Assembly (NCBI GenBank): GCA_009760855.2
Contig: WPIO01000004.1
Span: 10,475,501-10,535,500, forward strand
Reading direction: 5' to 3'
Source of the DNA: Cristatella mucedo
Lineage: Eukaryota > Bryozoa > Phylactolaemata > Cristatellidae
Length of the DNA: 60,000 bases
Shown here: positions 47,561-58,340 of the stretch, one piece after another
Numbering within the stretch: position 1 is the first letter of the stretch
How the letters are laid out: every line of letters begins with the position of its first letter
Made by a program: the position numbers and the translations under genes
The notes under the pieces: model-generated
Databases searched by the model: none
The model's input: only the letters and a program-made list of their open reading frames with translations
Told to the model about the DNA's origin: nothing

Positions 47561-47652
47561 CTCTCTCTCTCTCTCTCCCTCTCTCTCCCTCTCTCCCTCT
47601 ACCTCTCGCTCTGTATCTCTCTCTTCCTCCCTCTCGCTCTCTTTCTCTCTCA
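47561..47652. repeat. (CT)n-rich microsatellite
   Basis: Interrupted CT repeats. Confidence 0.93.
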
Positions 47653-48059
47653 CGTTGACCCCAGAAGTTCATTTATGTAGGCCATTCCGTCTTATAATTT
47701 TGCAAAAATCAGAATTCGGCACAGTATTTTACTCATAAACCTAAATAACTTTTAATCAACGCGAGCTCGCGTATTCGTCCCATAAAAGGAAGGCGTTGCT
47801 GATTCGCTAGTAGGCACTGAACAATGGGAGAAGGGCACAGACAGTTTATTTATAAAAATGCGAATGACATTAGCTGAAAATCCGAAATGCGTTGAAACAC
47901 TCGAGATGCAGGGAAGTGATAGCGGTAAAAAGAAAGTGCACGAAAGAGAACAAAGTAAAAAGGTGTCAAGCTTAAATAAGGTGGGTGTTAACTAACTAGT
48001 AAACTTTCTCCTTCTCTATTTTAAATGTAGCTGAACGAGGAAAATGTACAAGCAAAGAA

Positions 48060-48185
48060 ACATATAATTCATTTATACAGCGCCATAAAAGAACCGTATC
48101 ACTATCCGGGTGCTTCATGTATGCCGCAAGGCTCTGCTTACGACCTTGGTCGTCAGAGGCGAGCACCTTATCCATAGGTCAACCC
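48060..48185 (-). mobile_element. SINE-1
   Basis: On the plus strand ATAATTCATTTATACAGCGC is the tail complement, and GAGGCGAGCACCTTATCC with AGGTCAACCC is the head complement (box A side). It carries a CGACCTTGGTCG hairpin in the anticodon-arm position. Confidence 0.75.
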
Positions 48186-48754
48186 AAAGTACGCAACATT
48201 CTCTGCACTGATGGGAATGTTTTCCGAAAAAAAGAGCTGAGTATGCCGAATACATGCGCAACTATTGCACGCAACAACGTGAGAGTCAACCAACAGATGA
48301 AGCGACCGGCGTAGCGCTTTTAGAAACTCGTGGTAGGAGCAACTTTCGTCAAATGCAGCAACAACAAGATACCGAAAATTAAGTTAATTTTAGTCTTAAT
48401 TTTTCGCTAAAAATGAATGCTTGGAATCTAAAATAGTCTCAGATTTGAAAGAGATTTTATTTTTAAACTTTTGGCTTAACGAATCTATTACAATAACGAT
48501 ATCCCGCGGTCTTAGACTGGTCGCTTATAAGTAGTATATGTAAGTAGGTTGCAGTATAGTAAAGTAAGACGCGGAACCGCCGAATAGTCTTCAACTTTGA
48601 CGGTGACATTTGTCAATGGCTGACCCTTAAATCGAGAACCAACCGTGGAGAAAATTCGCTCGCAACGTTCCTGTCAGACGCGGCTGAAATTCGTGCAGCC
48701 GATCGGCGGCCCACGTGACCTTTTGGCATCCGCCGATCTTTAACAGCCGCTGCC

Positions 48755-49402
48755 ATGCCGAAAACTGCACGCACTGTTCATTCAGCACCTCCGGGGTCCG
48801 GTGGGGGGGACAAGGGGACTTCAACGAGCACCTTGCAGCAATCGATCGACATTGAACGAGGCCGGATACGCAGCGAGTTGTGCACTCGCAGTGCAGCTCC
48901 TACAGCGCTCGCTCCTCCCGCGGCGAGCGCAGCCCGAGCGGTGGCGCTCCTCCGCAGCGCGAGCTCCGCTGTGCAGCGGCCAGTTCGCTCACTGAGCTCG
49001 GCGAAACGCCTCGCGCTACGTCGAGCAAGCGCGCTACGGGCTGACAATAGGAGCGCCGACTCCGGGTCTCCGGTTCAGCCGGTTAGCGATTGCGAGGCCT
49101 CTTTCGCGCCGGGCAAACGCTCCGGCGATGCGCAGGTTCCGCCACGATGCGATGCTCCGGTCGAGACTGGCGCTGCGGCGTTAGCGATCGCCGACGGAGC
49201 ACGGAGGCGACGGCGTAGCGATAAAGCGTTCGGTTGGCGCCCCAGGAGGGAGGGGGCGGTGAGATGCTCACACTTCGCGACCGAGGACTTCGTGATGCCG
49301 AGCTGGTTTGGTCCAGCGGATAAGGTGCTCGCCCCCGACCAAGGTCGGGGGCGAGGTCGTGGGCTCCTCGAGCCCCGAGGCACATGCGAAGTGCCTGAAT
49401 AG
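48755..49402 (+). other. GC-rich 215-codon open frame running into SINE-1, doubtful gene
   Basis: Opens MPKTARTVHSAPPGSGGGDK and is rich in Ala, Arg and Ser. Frames on the opposite strand are also long here, as expected from high GC. The last 30 or so codons are SINE-1 sequence. No domain is recognised. It could be a CpG-island artefact or the 5' end of a gene interrupted by the SINE. Confidence 0.2.
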
Positions 49403-49445
49403 AGATCAAGTTCTCTTGGGGCGCTATTGTATAAATGAATTATAA
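49300..49445 (+). mobile_element. SINE-1 (tRNA-derived head, LINE-A-like tail)
   Basis: The head reads TGGTCCAGCGGATAAGGTGC (box A-like), an anticodon-arm region expanded into a perfect hairpin (49328-49355), and GTCGTGGGCTCCTCGAGCCC (box B-like). The tail is GTGCCTGAATAGAGATCAAG, TTCTCTTGGGGCGCTATTGT and an AT-rich end. Confidence 0.8.
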
Positions 49446-50356
49446 TTTATTTTTTATTTTTATCCGCATGAGGCGTTGCCATAGCAAGCGAGGCGGAAGC
49501 CGCTAATGCTCACCGGCTCGTACGCGAATGAGCCGAATTAATCGGAGCTTTAGAAAAAAATTTACCGTACAAGGGGCTGAAGTATCGCCGCGGGTCTGGC
49601 TGACCAGAACGCCTCAATCCGAGCTGCAGCCGAAGAGCCCAAAAATCCGACAGCACGTGCGCGCGCGGGACGAAAGCGCACCGACAAAAGCTCGCGAAAC
49701 GACTAAAAAGCGCGAAACAAACGACACAAATCAATGCGCAGATCAAAAGCGCGCCGACAAACGTCAGCAAAAAACACAATTTCAGAAATATAGATATTCC
49801 CAATTAGATTATTTTATTGGAGAAAATAAATAGATAGTCTAGCTCACGTCACATTAAAATGCATGCCAACTTTTTAAACATATTTCTTGAAAGGGTATGC
49901 CTATACAAAAAGAGTAAGCATAGCATAATGTTAGCCTATTGTATAACTATATGCTCAAATTGCTCGCGGTAGCTCGAAGGTAATCTCCCACTAGGACTGT
50001 TCCATTCGTTGATATCGACGCCTCCAGGCCTCCAATAAGGCGAATGCGTTTGGACTACTTCTGGATCTTTTATTTCAGAACCAAATTTCTCGATCGTCAC
50101 AGGTCGCGCAAAAATAACCAAATTTAATATTTATGCCGCGCATGGATAAACATTGAACTCTCCACGTGTCAGTTTCGCAAGTTCATTTCGTGTTTAATTT
50201 GCCAACTTTAATCGTGTTTTAGGCCGACCGTTGCAAACAGTTATTATTTATTTAATTTTATTAAGATTTTTATTATTGCTATTGCATAGCAGCACTAGCA
50301 TTAGTAATGCTCGACGAAACTGAACACACTATTACTACTTCCACACCAGCCATACC

Positions 50357-50689
50357 ATGAAATATTTGTTTCTTCTTGGTATAATGGTCATTTATTTGAA
50401 AGGCAGAAAGCCAGATGAGTCGGTTGTCATGAATTTTAAAATTTATTTTTATTGCTACTCCTTCGTCAAGCGCGCATTTGTCGGGGTCGCTAGCGTGCGC
50501 GCTTTTGATGGCGCCCCTTTGTCTTGCGAGACTTTGTTACGGGTGCCTCAGAGTCCCGCTGGGTATAGTGCGAGGGAGCGGATTCATTTCTGTAGGTTTG
50601 TTGAGAAATTCTCAGCGGACAAGGTTGAAGCTGAAGTAAGGCTGATTCAACGTTTAATACGACAAGCGCAACGCCGCAGGCTTTACTAA
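50357..50689 (+). other. Unrecognised 110-codon ORF upstream of the LINE-B copy
   Basis: The second half (FVGVASVRAFDGAPLSCETL, then SARERIHFCRFVEKFS and LIQRLIRQAQRRRLY) looks more protein-like than chance, with charged helical character, but no family is recognised. It ends 150 bases before LINE-B 3' UTR sequence, so it may be the end of a mobile-element ORF. Confidence 0.25.
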
Positions 50690-50844
50690 TCAGCGGAGGG
50701 GGGGTGGGAGTACACGCCGGGGTTCTTAGTGCGTCAAATAGACTTCAGGGCGGCGTGCCTGCGAAAAGGAGCTCCGCGCTCTCAAGATGGCGAATAAAAA
50801 AGGGTTGATCTGAAGAGCGTTCGATCCGAGAACGTTCTATGCAG

Positions 50845-51030
50845 AGCGCTCCGCTCTGCTCTGCTTCCCACTTTCTTTTTATTGCGTGAGACGAAGTCTG
50901 TTGGCTACCGAATGCGTACCGAAAGCCGCTTAGGCTGTGAGTGCGCTATACAAAGCTCTCATGCGTAACACCCACGTGGTCTCTGCGGTTTTGTGGAGTT
51001 ACTGGCGGAGATACGCATCGCATTACATTA
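50845..51030 (+). mobile_element. LINE-B 3' UTR copy
   Basis: Shares GAGACGAAGTCTGTTGGCTA, CGAATGCGTACCGAAAGCCG and GTTTTGTGGAGTTACTG with 46130-46300, in the opposite orientation, and ends in an ATTACATT-like tail. Very similar to the 46 kb copy, so relatively young. Confidence 0.78.
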
Positions 51031-51044
51031 CATTCCAAACTGGG

Positions 51045-51205
51045 CCGCGCTGGTTGGTTTGCCCAGTGGTTGAGGTGCTCGCGTCGACCAAGGTCAAGAC
51101 GAATGTATTCGAAGACCGAGGTCGTGGGACCGACCCCCGAGGCAGATGTGAACTCCTGAATAAAGACAAAGTTCTTTTAGGGTGCTATACAAAGGAATCG
51201 TATAT
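51045..51205 (+). mobile_element. SINE-1
   Basis: Head TTGCCCAGTGGTTGAGGTGC, GAGGTCGTGGGACCGACCCC; tail CTGAATAAAGACAAAGTTCT, TTTAGGGTGCTATACAAA. Parallel to the 49.3 kb copy over its whole length. Follows LINE-B 3' UTR. Confidence 0.78.
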
Positions 51206-51367
51206 ATTTATATTTGAGTTTTTAAGAGGGGCGAAAGAGGCTTTCTGGGCGGCATGCCTCACTTCGGCGCACCGTCCAGAAAGCCGGAAGCGAGGCGCGC
51301 CGCCCGTAAAGTCGGGCCGCCGCGCTCGATTGCAATCGCTCGGGATGGATGTTCGTTTTCCACCACT

Positions 51368-51705
51368 GTAGTTCGTATGTATGTATTGTATGCAGGCTCC
51401 TCTGATAAGCCGCTGGTGAGCTCTTAGAAGCACCACCGAGAGGGGCCGGTGCACTGCTGTGGTCCGCCTGTGATGTGGCATGGACACAGGCCGGTAACCA
51501 GCTGGTGGCCAGATGGTGGATTAACCATCAGGATCGGCCGGTGAACTGCTGTGGTCAATGAATCATCGGAGTCGACCAGGGGACTGGAGGAGAGTCGTTT
51601 GAGAGCAGGGGCCGAGGGGAGCCGTGCGCTCTTGGGCTCCGTGCGTTGGGAATAAACTGTCGGTGTTGGGCATCGGCTGGCTCTCTGCTGTGCGACCAAA
51701 CTATA
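51368..51705 (+). mobile_element. Solo LTR, family LTR-1
   Basis: Starts TGTAGTTCGTATG and ends GACCAAACTATA (canonical TG...CA with the last C mutated). It contains GGGAATAAACTG, a plausible LTR poly(A) signal. Flanks ACCAC and GCCAC agree at 4 of 5. Aligns throughout with 53128-53609. No coding sequence adjoins it. Confidence 0.75.
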
Positions 51706-52284
51706 GCCACCAATCGTTCACTGGCGCTGAACGGCTCACGACCGTCGCGAAAATCGCGGAGAGCGGCTTTCACCGTCTCCGATTGCATTTCGCGCCCGGT
51801 ATCTGGTTTCGCTGCGAATCTCTACTTCGCTGCCTTTGGTTTCTCTCGTTCGTTAGAATCTCAGGCGGCCGGGCGTAAACTCGGTCGTTGATTTTTCCTG
51901 GCACTGGAGAATTGCCGTGCGCAGGGGCCGAAACCGCCACACGGATATTGCTGCCGTGTGAGCCGCTCGTCAATGCGACTAAGAACCTTCGTTCGGCGGC
52001 CATTCTCCTTTCCCGCCATACACCTCTCGCTTCTGAGTTCAACGACTCAGACGCACGCTCGTGCGCGCTGCGCCGTTTTCGCTGCTGCCAATCGCTGCCG
52101 ACCGTTTATCTGTCGAGTGCCGGCCGGAAACTCTATCGAGACGACGAACCGCGCGAACAAACTTGGAAGTTCCCGTCATCGCGTCATCTTAGTTTGGGAA
52201 GTTGACTGACTTCCCGCTAGGGCATTACGACGAAGACACCCAAGTGATGGGAACTTTGAGGCAATACTTTATAGCGGTAGTATT

Positions 52285-52800
52285 AAAAATATTAAGCGTT
52301 CTACGATGGCTAAATCTCTTTCTGGGCACTCAACATATGCTGAAAAGAATGCATGTCAATCTGTTAGTGACTAGCGTGTGCACTGTACGCGTAACCACAC
52401 TAAGAACGATTCACGCGAACGGAGAAAAGCCTGTGAAGAACAAATGGGTTTTTAGCGTCTTTTTTAATTGTATCAGGTCAGATGATGTCGCGATGTCAAT
52501 CGGGAGTTGGAACTTTCAGGCTTTAGGAGCCAAGGGGTGGAGCCTGAATAAGAATTAATTCAGATAGGTAGGCCGGAGCAAGAAAACGAAGGTGGCTAAA
52601 AACGAGTGACAGAACCTCGATGTCGATAAGCTGCTCGATTGTGGGGCCGGTGCAGATCAGCAAGACATAGTATATATAGTGTCAGTTTGTATGTACGAGG
52701 CGGACAAGCCTGGCTCCAGAACTTTGCCTCAACTGTGAGCGACGTAGGGACACTAGCTTCCGAAGTCGAGATGAGACTAATGGGCAAACCTGACTCAAAA
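52285..52800 (-). mobile_element. LINE-A 3' fragment between the two solo LTRs
   Basis: Contains the tail complement TAAATCTCTTTCTGGGCACT and the inward 3' UTR and coding region like the 25.0 kb copy. It lacks a clear TAA run. Confidence 0.72.
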
Positions 52801-52849
52801 ATGTGACTCGGAAATGGGAACATTCCTTCATTGAAATGGGCTCTGGCAG

Positions 52850-53020
52850 CATATCTCCAGTTACATCAGCACGAGTCTAGGTGTCCGGTTCCAAAGATAT
52901 CTTCCTCTAGACGACCACGTCAGCTACACTGGCAAATCTGCCTAATTTCAGCTCCGAAAAAATTGCAAAATTTCGGGCCTGCCTAAATAGGGATGCCACA
53001 TCTGAGTTGGTCAATGCCAA
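52850..53020 (+). mobile_element. LINE-A internal fragment
   Basis: Matches 45160-45320 in the same orientation, including AATTGCAAAATTTCGGGCCT and CTAGACGACCACGTCAGC. It is the segment between RT and C-terminus and ends before the 53.1 kb LTR. Confidence 0.65.
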
Positions 53021-53127
53021 CTGTCTCGCCTCCCGACACCGAGCGTTCTACGCGTGTTCCTTGTCCATTGCAGAATTCTCTTCCGAAATCCAAAGCTCTT
53101 GCGAACATCGTATATGAAAACCGATAC

Positions 53128-53609
53128 TGTAGTTCGTATGTACGTATGTATGTATATATTGTATGCCGGCTCCTGACTTGTGACCGTAAGGTCAAGGGAG
53201 CGTGTAGTTCGCATGTATGTATTGTATGTCTGATAAGCCACTGGTGAGCTGTTAGAAGCACCACCGAGAGGGGTCGGTGCACAGCTGTGGTCCGCCTGTG
53301 ATGTGGTATGGACACAGGCCGGTAACCAGCTGGTGGCCAGATGGTGGATTCACCATCAGGGTCGGCCAGTGCACTGCTGTGGTCCCCGCCTTTGATGTGG
53401 CATGGACCAGCTGGTGGCCAGATGGTGGATTCACCATCAGGGTCGGCCGGTGCACCGTTGTGGTCGAGGAGTCATCGGAGTCAACCAGGGGAGGGGAGTC
53501 GTGTGAGAGCAGGGGCCGAGGGGAGCCGTGCGCTCTTCGGCTCCGTGCGTTAGTAATAAACTGTTGGTGTTGGGAATCGGCTGTCTCTCTGCTGTGCGAC
53601 CAAACTACA
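53128..53609 (+). mobile_element. Solo LTR, family LTR-1, with internal duplications
   Basis: Starts TGTAGTTCG and ends AACTACA, a 7-base terminal inverted repeat, flanked by a perfect 5-base duplication GATAC (53123-53127 and 53610-53614). It carries AGTAATAAACTG. Longer than the 51.4 kb copy because the 5' end (TAGTTCG...GTATG) and an internal block of about 85 bases around CCAGCTGGTGGCCAGATGGT are each present twice. Confidence 0.85.
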
Positions 53610-53686
53610 GATACAACTAAGACCTGTTTAAACATCTGTCTGTTTTTGAACGTAGTGCGTAAGAAATGACGTGCCTATGGACATCT

Positions 53687-53946
53687 CGTTGCCGAGTTCC
53701 AGGGGTCAAAGGCTATTTCCTGCCAAACCCCACCATACTCCGACCACGCTGCCGCTCGCCACGCCACTGAGCTAGGATAAGACGAGCGCGGCCGTCAGGT
53801 TAAACCTTTTTATAATCACGCATGCGCCAACAACAACAGGGGAACTAAACAAGTCTACAGGGAGGATCCTAAACAAAGCACACTATATGGGCACAAGACG
53901 ACGCAGCAAGCGCGAACAAACGTGTCAGTTGGTCAGTCGGCTTCCG
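53687..53946 (-). repeat. Dispersed repeat D, second copy
   Basis: See the 26.4 kb copy. Beyond 53946 the two copies diverge. On the minus strand, TGTAACGAGGGTCACCGGC at 54376 could be the 5' end of the same LTR, giving about 690 bases, but the flanks (CATCT and GCCGT) show no target-site duplication. Confidence 0.65.
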
Positions 53947-56900
53947 CGGTCCTGCCGTTGTACCGACTCCGAATCCAACAGTACGAGCGTACGCCATCCA
54001 AGACCCGGCTGGCTCAGTAACTGCTTGGCTAATCCGAGTCGACAACTTCCACAGTCGAGAGCTTCCACCAAAAGACGCCAATACACGGGGGGTCACGAAC
54101 ACGCTACACAGGGAACGCGGAATATACAAGTCTCAACAACGAGCGTGCTATCCAGCTCCGCTCGGGCCTTGGGCACTCGTTCCCTTGCGTGCGTGGCAGC
54201 ATCGCCGGAGCACGCCTGCACGAATCCAGGTGCATAACTCGGCGAGACCAGGAGCCTCCAACACCACGACTTACTTGGCCAACTTCTCCTACCCAAGAGC
54301 CCCGGTGACCTCTCGTCACCGCACATCCGGCCATGCCGTAGGTCCGACCCCGGCCTAGCCGGTGACCCTCGTTACAGCCGTCTGGTCCCAGCCAACCGAA
54401 CCTAGCCTGGGTACAATCTCAACACTTATCGCTTTGGGCTGCTGAGTCTGCCACGCCGGCGTCGGCGTTAGATACACCGGCGGCTAGTAACCTTCATATT
54501 AGTTATGATCGCGCGTACATGTTGTGGCTTCATTATCGTACTTCAAATGCCTTCCTAGATGCTATTGCTGTTGCTAAGATCCATGAATTATGCCTTAGCA
54601 AAAGAAAAGCGCCCGTAGCCGCCGCGGGGGCCGGAGCCGCGAGCTGAGACGCCGCTCATTTGGCGGCGGCTGCGAGATGACTTCCGGCTCGCTTGGTATT
54701 CCAAGCATTCCACGCGATGTGCGGCTTCCACGTCCGGACGGAACAAGGCCACAAACGCAGCACGCAGTGGAGCTAGTGTCAGCCGAATCGCGAAGAATGC
54801 TGGTGGTGAGTTCTGAATTTTTATCAAGGCTAGCAACCTGTGGTTGCAGTACCTGTTGTGTTCGCCTGCGGTTTCGTTTGTTGTAATTAGCGAAGCGCGT
54901 GACGCCAATGCACATGCCTCACCTGCGGCCAATAGTTAAGCCGCTGAAGCAGTGCAGCGTCAGGCCACTAATGCAGGTCACATTTCGTGTCGTCTGCTCC
55001 GATTGATTGGGCTCCCATAGATATGTGCCCATTGAGAGTAATAAAATGGAGAGTCTCGTTTACCGCCCGCGTTTGCCCGCTATGTCTCCATGAGACTCCC
55101 ACTAGAACAGCCGCCACCGGAGCCACTGTCGTACAACACACCGATGCAAGCCGGTATGTCGATTGCAGTGGAGCAAGGCAGTAACGAAGAGCGCCCATAA
55201 CTCAACTCGACAAGTTCGTATCCATAACGTTGACAAGTCTATTTGGTAATATCAATCATCATAATACCATTGTTATCACACGCCACAAATTCCTGGCCCA
55301 TGCCGGCTGCGGCATCCTTATCTATGTAATCCAGTTTCGCGATTGGTCACATCCGTTAACCCGGCACTAGTGGGGCGCTAGCGAGGCGGCTGGCGGACTG
55401 CACATTCAGCGCGTTACACCTCAGAGCCAGGCTCTGCAGAGCGCCACCAAAGCTGGAGACGACCTGGAGAGCCGAAGGCCCAGCGAGAAAACGAGCATCG
55501 CCCAGAGGCAGCGCTGCAGAGCGTCGCCTCAGCGGTGCAAACGCAGCCGGTGGCGATTAGTCTCGTTGGCGGCAGATTTCAAGATTTTACGGATTCGTGT
55601 ACAAAGTGGGTTCGCGTATCCCTCGTGCCTATAATAAATCGAAATTTAGCTAGTGTTCCACAAAAATCTTAACTCGTGCTGTCAGTACGTTGATATTTTT
55701 AAATTCTCCGGATTGGCCGTCGACGCCCGATGGGCGGACGACAGTTTCGCACACTGAGCGGCGGCGCGCGTCGCGACGCTTCCGGGAATAACTGCAGAGT
55801 AGCTGTCATAGAAGTGTAATGGTACTGGTGCCTGAATGTGAACACGTTAGTTTATGTTGTTCCCTAGCAGGGTTCATTAGCTGGTGCTGTTTCTATAGAA
55901 ACTACGGTGCGGCTAAACCAGCCCCAGATTATGACTTACAATCGTTGTTTACCGTAGTACGATTACGTATGCCCGAGGCCTTGTGCTAGGTTTGCCGATT
56001 TGCCCAGCATCCGCCCTTTTTCCGGTAGAGAACAGCGGGCTCACTTTTCAAGACGCTCACGAGCGCTTGGCCGTTATGGCCCGGTTCCGCGTTCCATAAT
56101 AAACGGCATCCGTGTGAGCCGTCTTTTGCTGACCGCGACTGCTCACACAAACTTGACCCCGTAGCCGGCGTCACGAGATAGGCAGGCAAGAGATGGGATC
56201 CTAGACTCGAGGCATCGGCATTGGAGCTGATTTGAGCTCTAGGCCACAGGGCCGTTGGTGTACGTTGTGACCTCCGCGGAACGCCTGTAACCGTCAGCTG
56301 CTGTCACACAGACTTGCCTTCATCATGGATGATACAGACTTGAAACGTTACACGGCGCTCTTCGTCGCTGTCGCATTACTGCCACTGTCGGCGTACGTGC
56401 AAGCATTGGGGCAGCTCCTACAAATCGCTAGCCGTGCTACGAGGCTCAGGCGCCACTAGTGAGACTAGAACTGCTACGAACACCGCGTTTGCGGCCTTGT
56501 TCTGACCGGACGTGGAAGCCGGCACACACTACGTTTGTAATGATATGTATCCGGATCAGCCTGGGGTCACGTGGTAGGCAGCGCCTGCACTCTTTGACTT
56601 GAGGAGGCGTGATGGGCGATGACGAAGTCGCTCTTTGAGTCAGTTAATTAAGGACTTTCGGGAGTGTCGAACGTGTACGTCACTCTGTACTTCATTTCGG
56701 GAAGCAGCCCGACAGGGCCAGGCAATATCAAAGGCGGATCGGCGTGCATAAGACTGCATGCACCTCATTTCATGTGCAAGCCCTGCTCGAGAACTTGTGA
56801 AGGCAAGTTGAACAGTCGGTGCTCATCGGATGGAATTTCTTGCAGGATATTAGGTAATGGGTGAAATGCCATTTCTTAATTAATATAGTTTTGGTACATA

Positions 56901-57029
56901 TGTAGACGCGCTAGTACAGAGGAGAAAACAGAACCGTTAAGTTTTGCCAAGAATTTGGCGGGAGAATCGACTGGCCACTCGAGCAACTGCTAATTCTGCA
57001 CAGTGAATCATTCCAAACGTCGACGAATT
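53947..57029. other. CpG-containing region without a recognised gene
   Basis: Moderately GC-rich, with many CpGs around 54600-54700, 55380-55560 and 55720-55790. Short ORFs on both strands show no domain. It may include the remainder of an LTR-like element up to 54376. Confidence 0.5.
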
Positions 57030-57051
57030 GCAGAGAGAGAGAGAGAAAGAG

Positions 57052-57133
<82 letters not shown>
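57030..57133. repeat. (GA)n microsatellite
   Basis: About 100 bases of GA with early GAAA interruptions, just upstream of the decayed transposon-associated gene. Confidence 0.96.
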
Positions 57134-57134
<1 letters not shown>

Positions 57135-57232
57135 ATCTCATCATGTATCTACATAATCGCCCATCAATTGCTCAAGTAGCACACTCTCCTGAGCTCTCTA
57201 AACCCAGCCCTCTGGTGATGTATTAGCCATCT

Positions 57233-58340
57233 TTAGGAGAGAGCAGCAAGTCAGACAGCGAGGAAGAGATTGCAAATCCAGATTTACGTTTCACAGATAC
57301 GCCTGAGGAGAGAACGGCATACTTCCCCATTCAGAAAGACCTCAAGGATATGATCCGATACATTAATCTAGCCAAGTTTAATACTGAGGTTCTGACGTCT
57401 AGGCCGTAGAAGTGGAACTTTTGGATAGAATTGTAAACTTAGAAGGTAAGAGAAAGTGTAGTCAACTTTTTCTAACTTCTCCAGTCGAAAGAAAGGGGAT
57501 GGTTCTGCAACAATGTGACCGGTCTTCGAGGCATTAGGAATCAGCTGTCACACCACTTAATGGCACCCATTCATAGTCAGTTCATCTAGCCTCCTGAGCT
57601 TCTTCATAACCGTAGACAGTAGATGTCTTTCCTTATGGCTCACACTGCGCACCTCAAAGAGGACTTCACCAGTGTCAAGATGTGCTGAGTGCTTTAAAGT
57701 ATGGCGGATATGGCTATGAGCCGATATCAGGCTGCAAAACGGTTTCATTAGTAATGGGTCTAACAAGGTAGTTTGATGAATCTACATTGCTTTCATCACT
57801 TGTGGGACTGCCAGGACACCAACGCAAACTATCCCAAAAGATACTGGCAACAGAGGGTCGAGTTCTCGGCAGAAGAAGGAGAAGATCACGTGGAAGCTGC
57901 CGGTTGACGCTCGAAAAGGGCCGATGGCACCATCGCACATCAAGTTAGGTATCGTCGAGCAATTTTTCACTGCTCTAGACAATGAGTCAGCAGCTTTCAA
58001 ATACCTCCAGGATGTCTTTCCGTGGCTGTAGCAGGCAATAGTTGAAACTAGCATCTACATCGGCCCAAAGACAAAATAGATCGTAGAGTGTGAAGAATTC
58101 AATGAGAAGCTGACCGCGACCGAGAAAGCGTCTTGGAACAGTTTCACGGCATTAGTTCACGGCTTTCTGGGCTATCACAAGACTAAAGCTGTGAGCAGCC
58201 AGCGGGTTCAGGCTTTCATGACGAGCTATGGCAACGTGGGATGCAGAATGTCTTTCAAAGTCCGTAACCTTGATGCTCATGTTAAAAAGTTTACGGAGAA
58301 CACCGCGGGAGCTTTTGTAGAACAAAGGAGGCGAGCGCTT
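57233..58340 (+). pseudogene. Decayed transposon-associated protein gene (family of unknown name common in arthropod and fish genomes)
   Basis: Translated plus-strand pieces, broken by stops and shifts: SSKSDSEEEIANPDLRF, YFPIQKDLKDMIRYINLAKF, CNNVTGL, LWDCQDTNANYPKRYW, HIKLGIVEQFFTALDNESAA, FKYLQDVFPWL (then a stop), KASWNSFTALVHGFLGYHKT and YGNVGCRMSFKVRNLDAHVK. From memory these follow, in order, a protein family found in many repeated copies in arthropod and fish assemblies and thought to come from DNA transposons. At least five in-frame stops are present and 57550-57780 does not match in either strand, so the copy is dead. No terminal repeats were identified. Confidence 0.65.

Noticed and set aside
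49300-49400. SINE heads as functional tRNA genes
   Set aside because: Acceptor stems do not pair and anticodon arms are replaced by hairpins; only 31143-31215 has all tRNA stems.
51368-53609. Reading the two LTR-1 copies as the two ends of one element
   Set aside because: Each copy has its own flanking duplication (ACCAC/GCCAC and GATAC/GATAC), and the 1.4 kb between them is LINE-A debris and unrelated CpG-rich sequence with no gag or pol.
54093-54334. Minus-strand ORFs at 54093-54334 as a gag-like gene
   Set aside because: No recognisable zinc knuckle, protease or capsid motif, and frames are open on both strands because of base composition.
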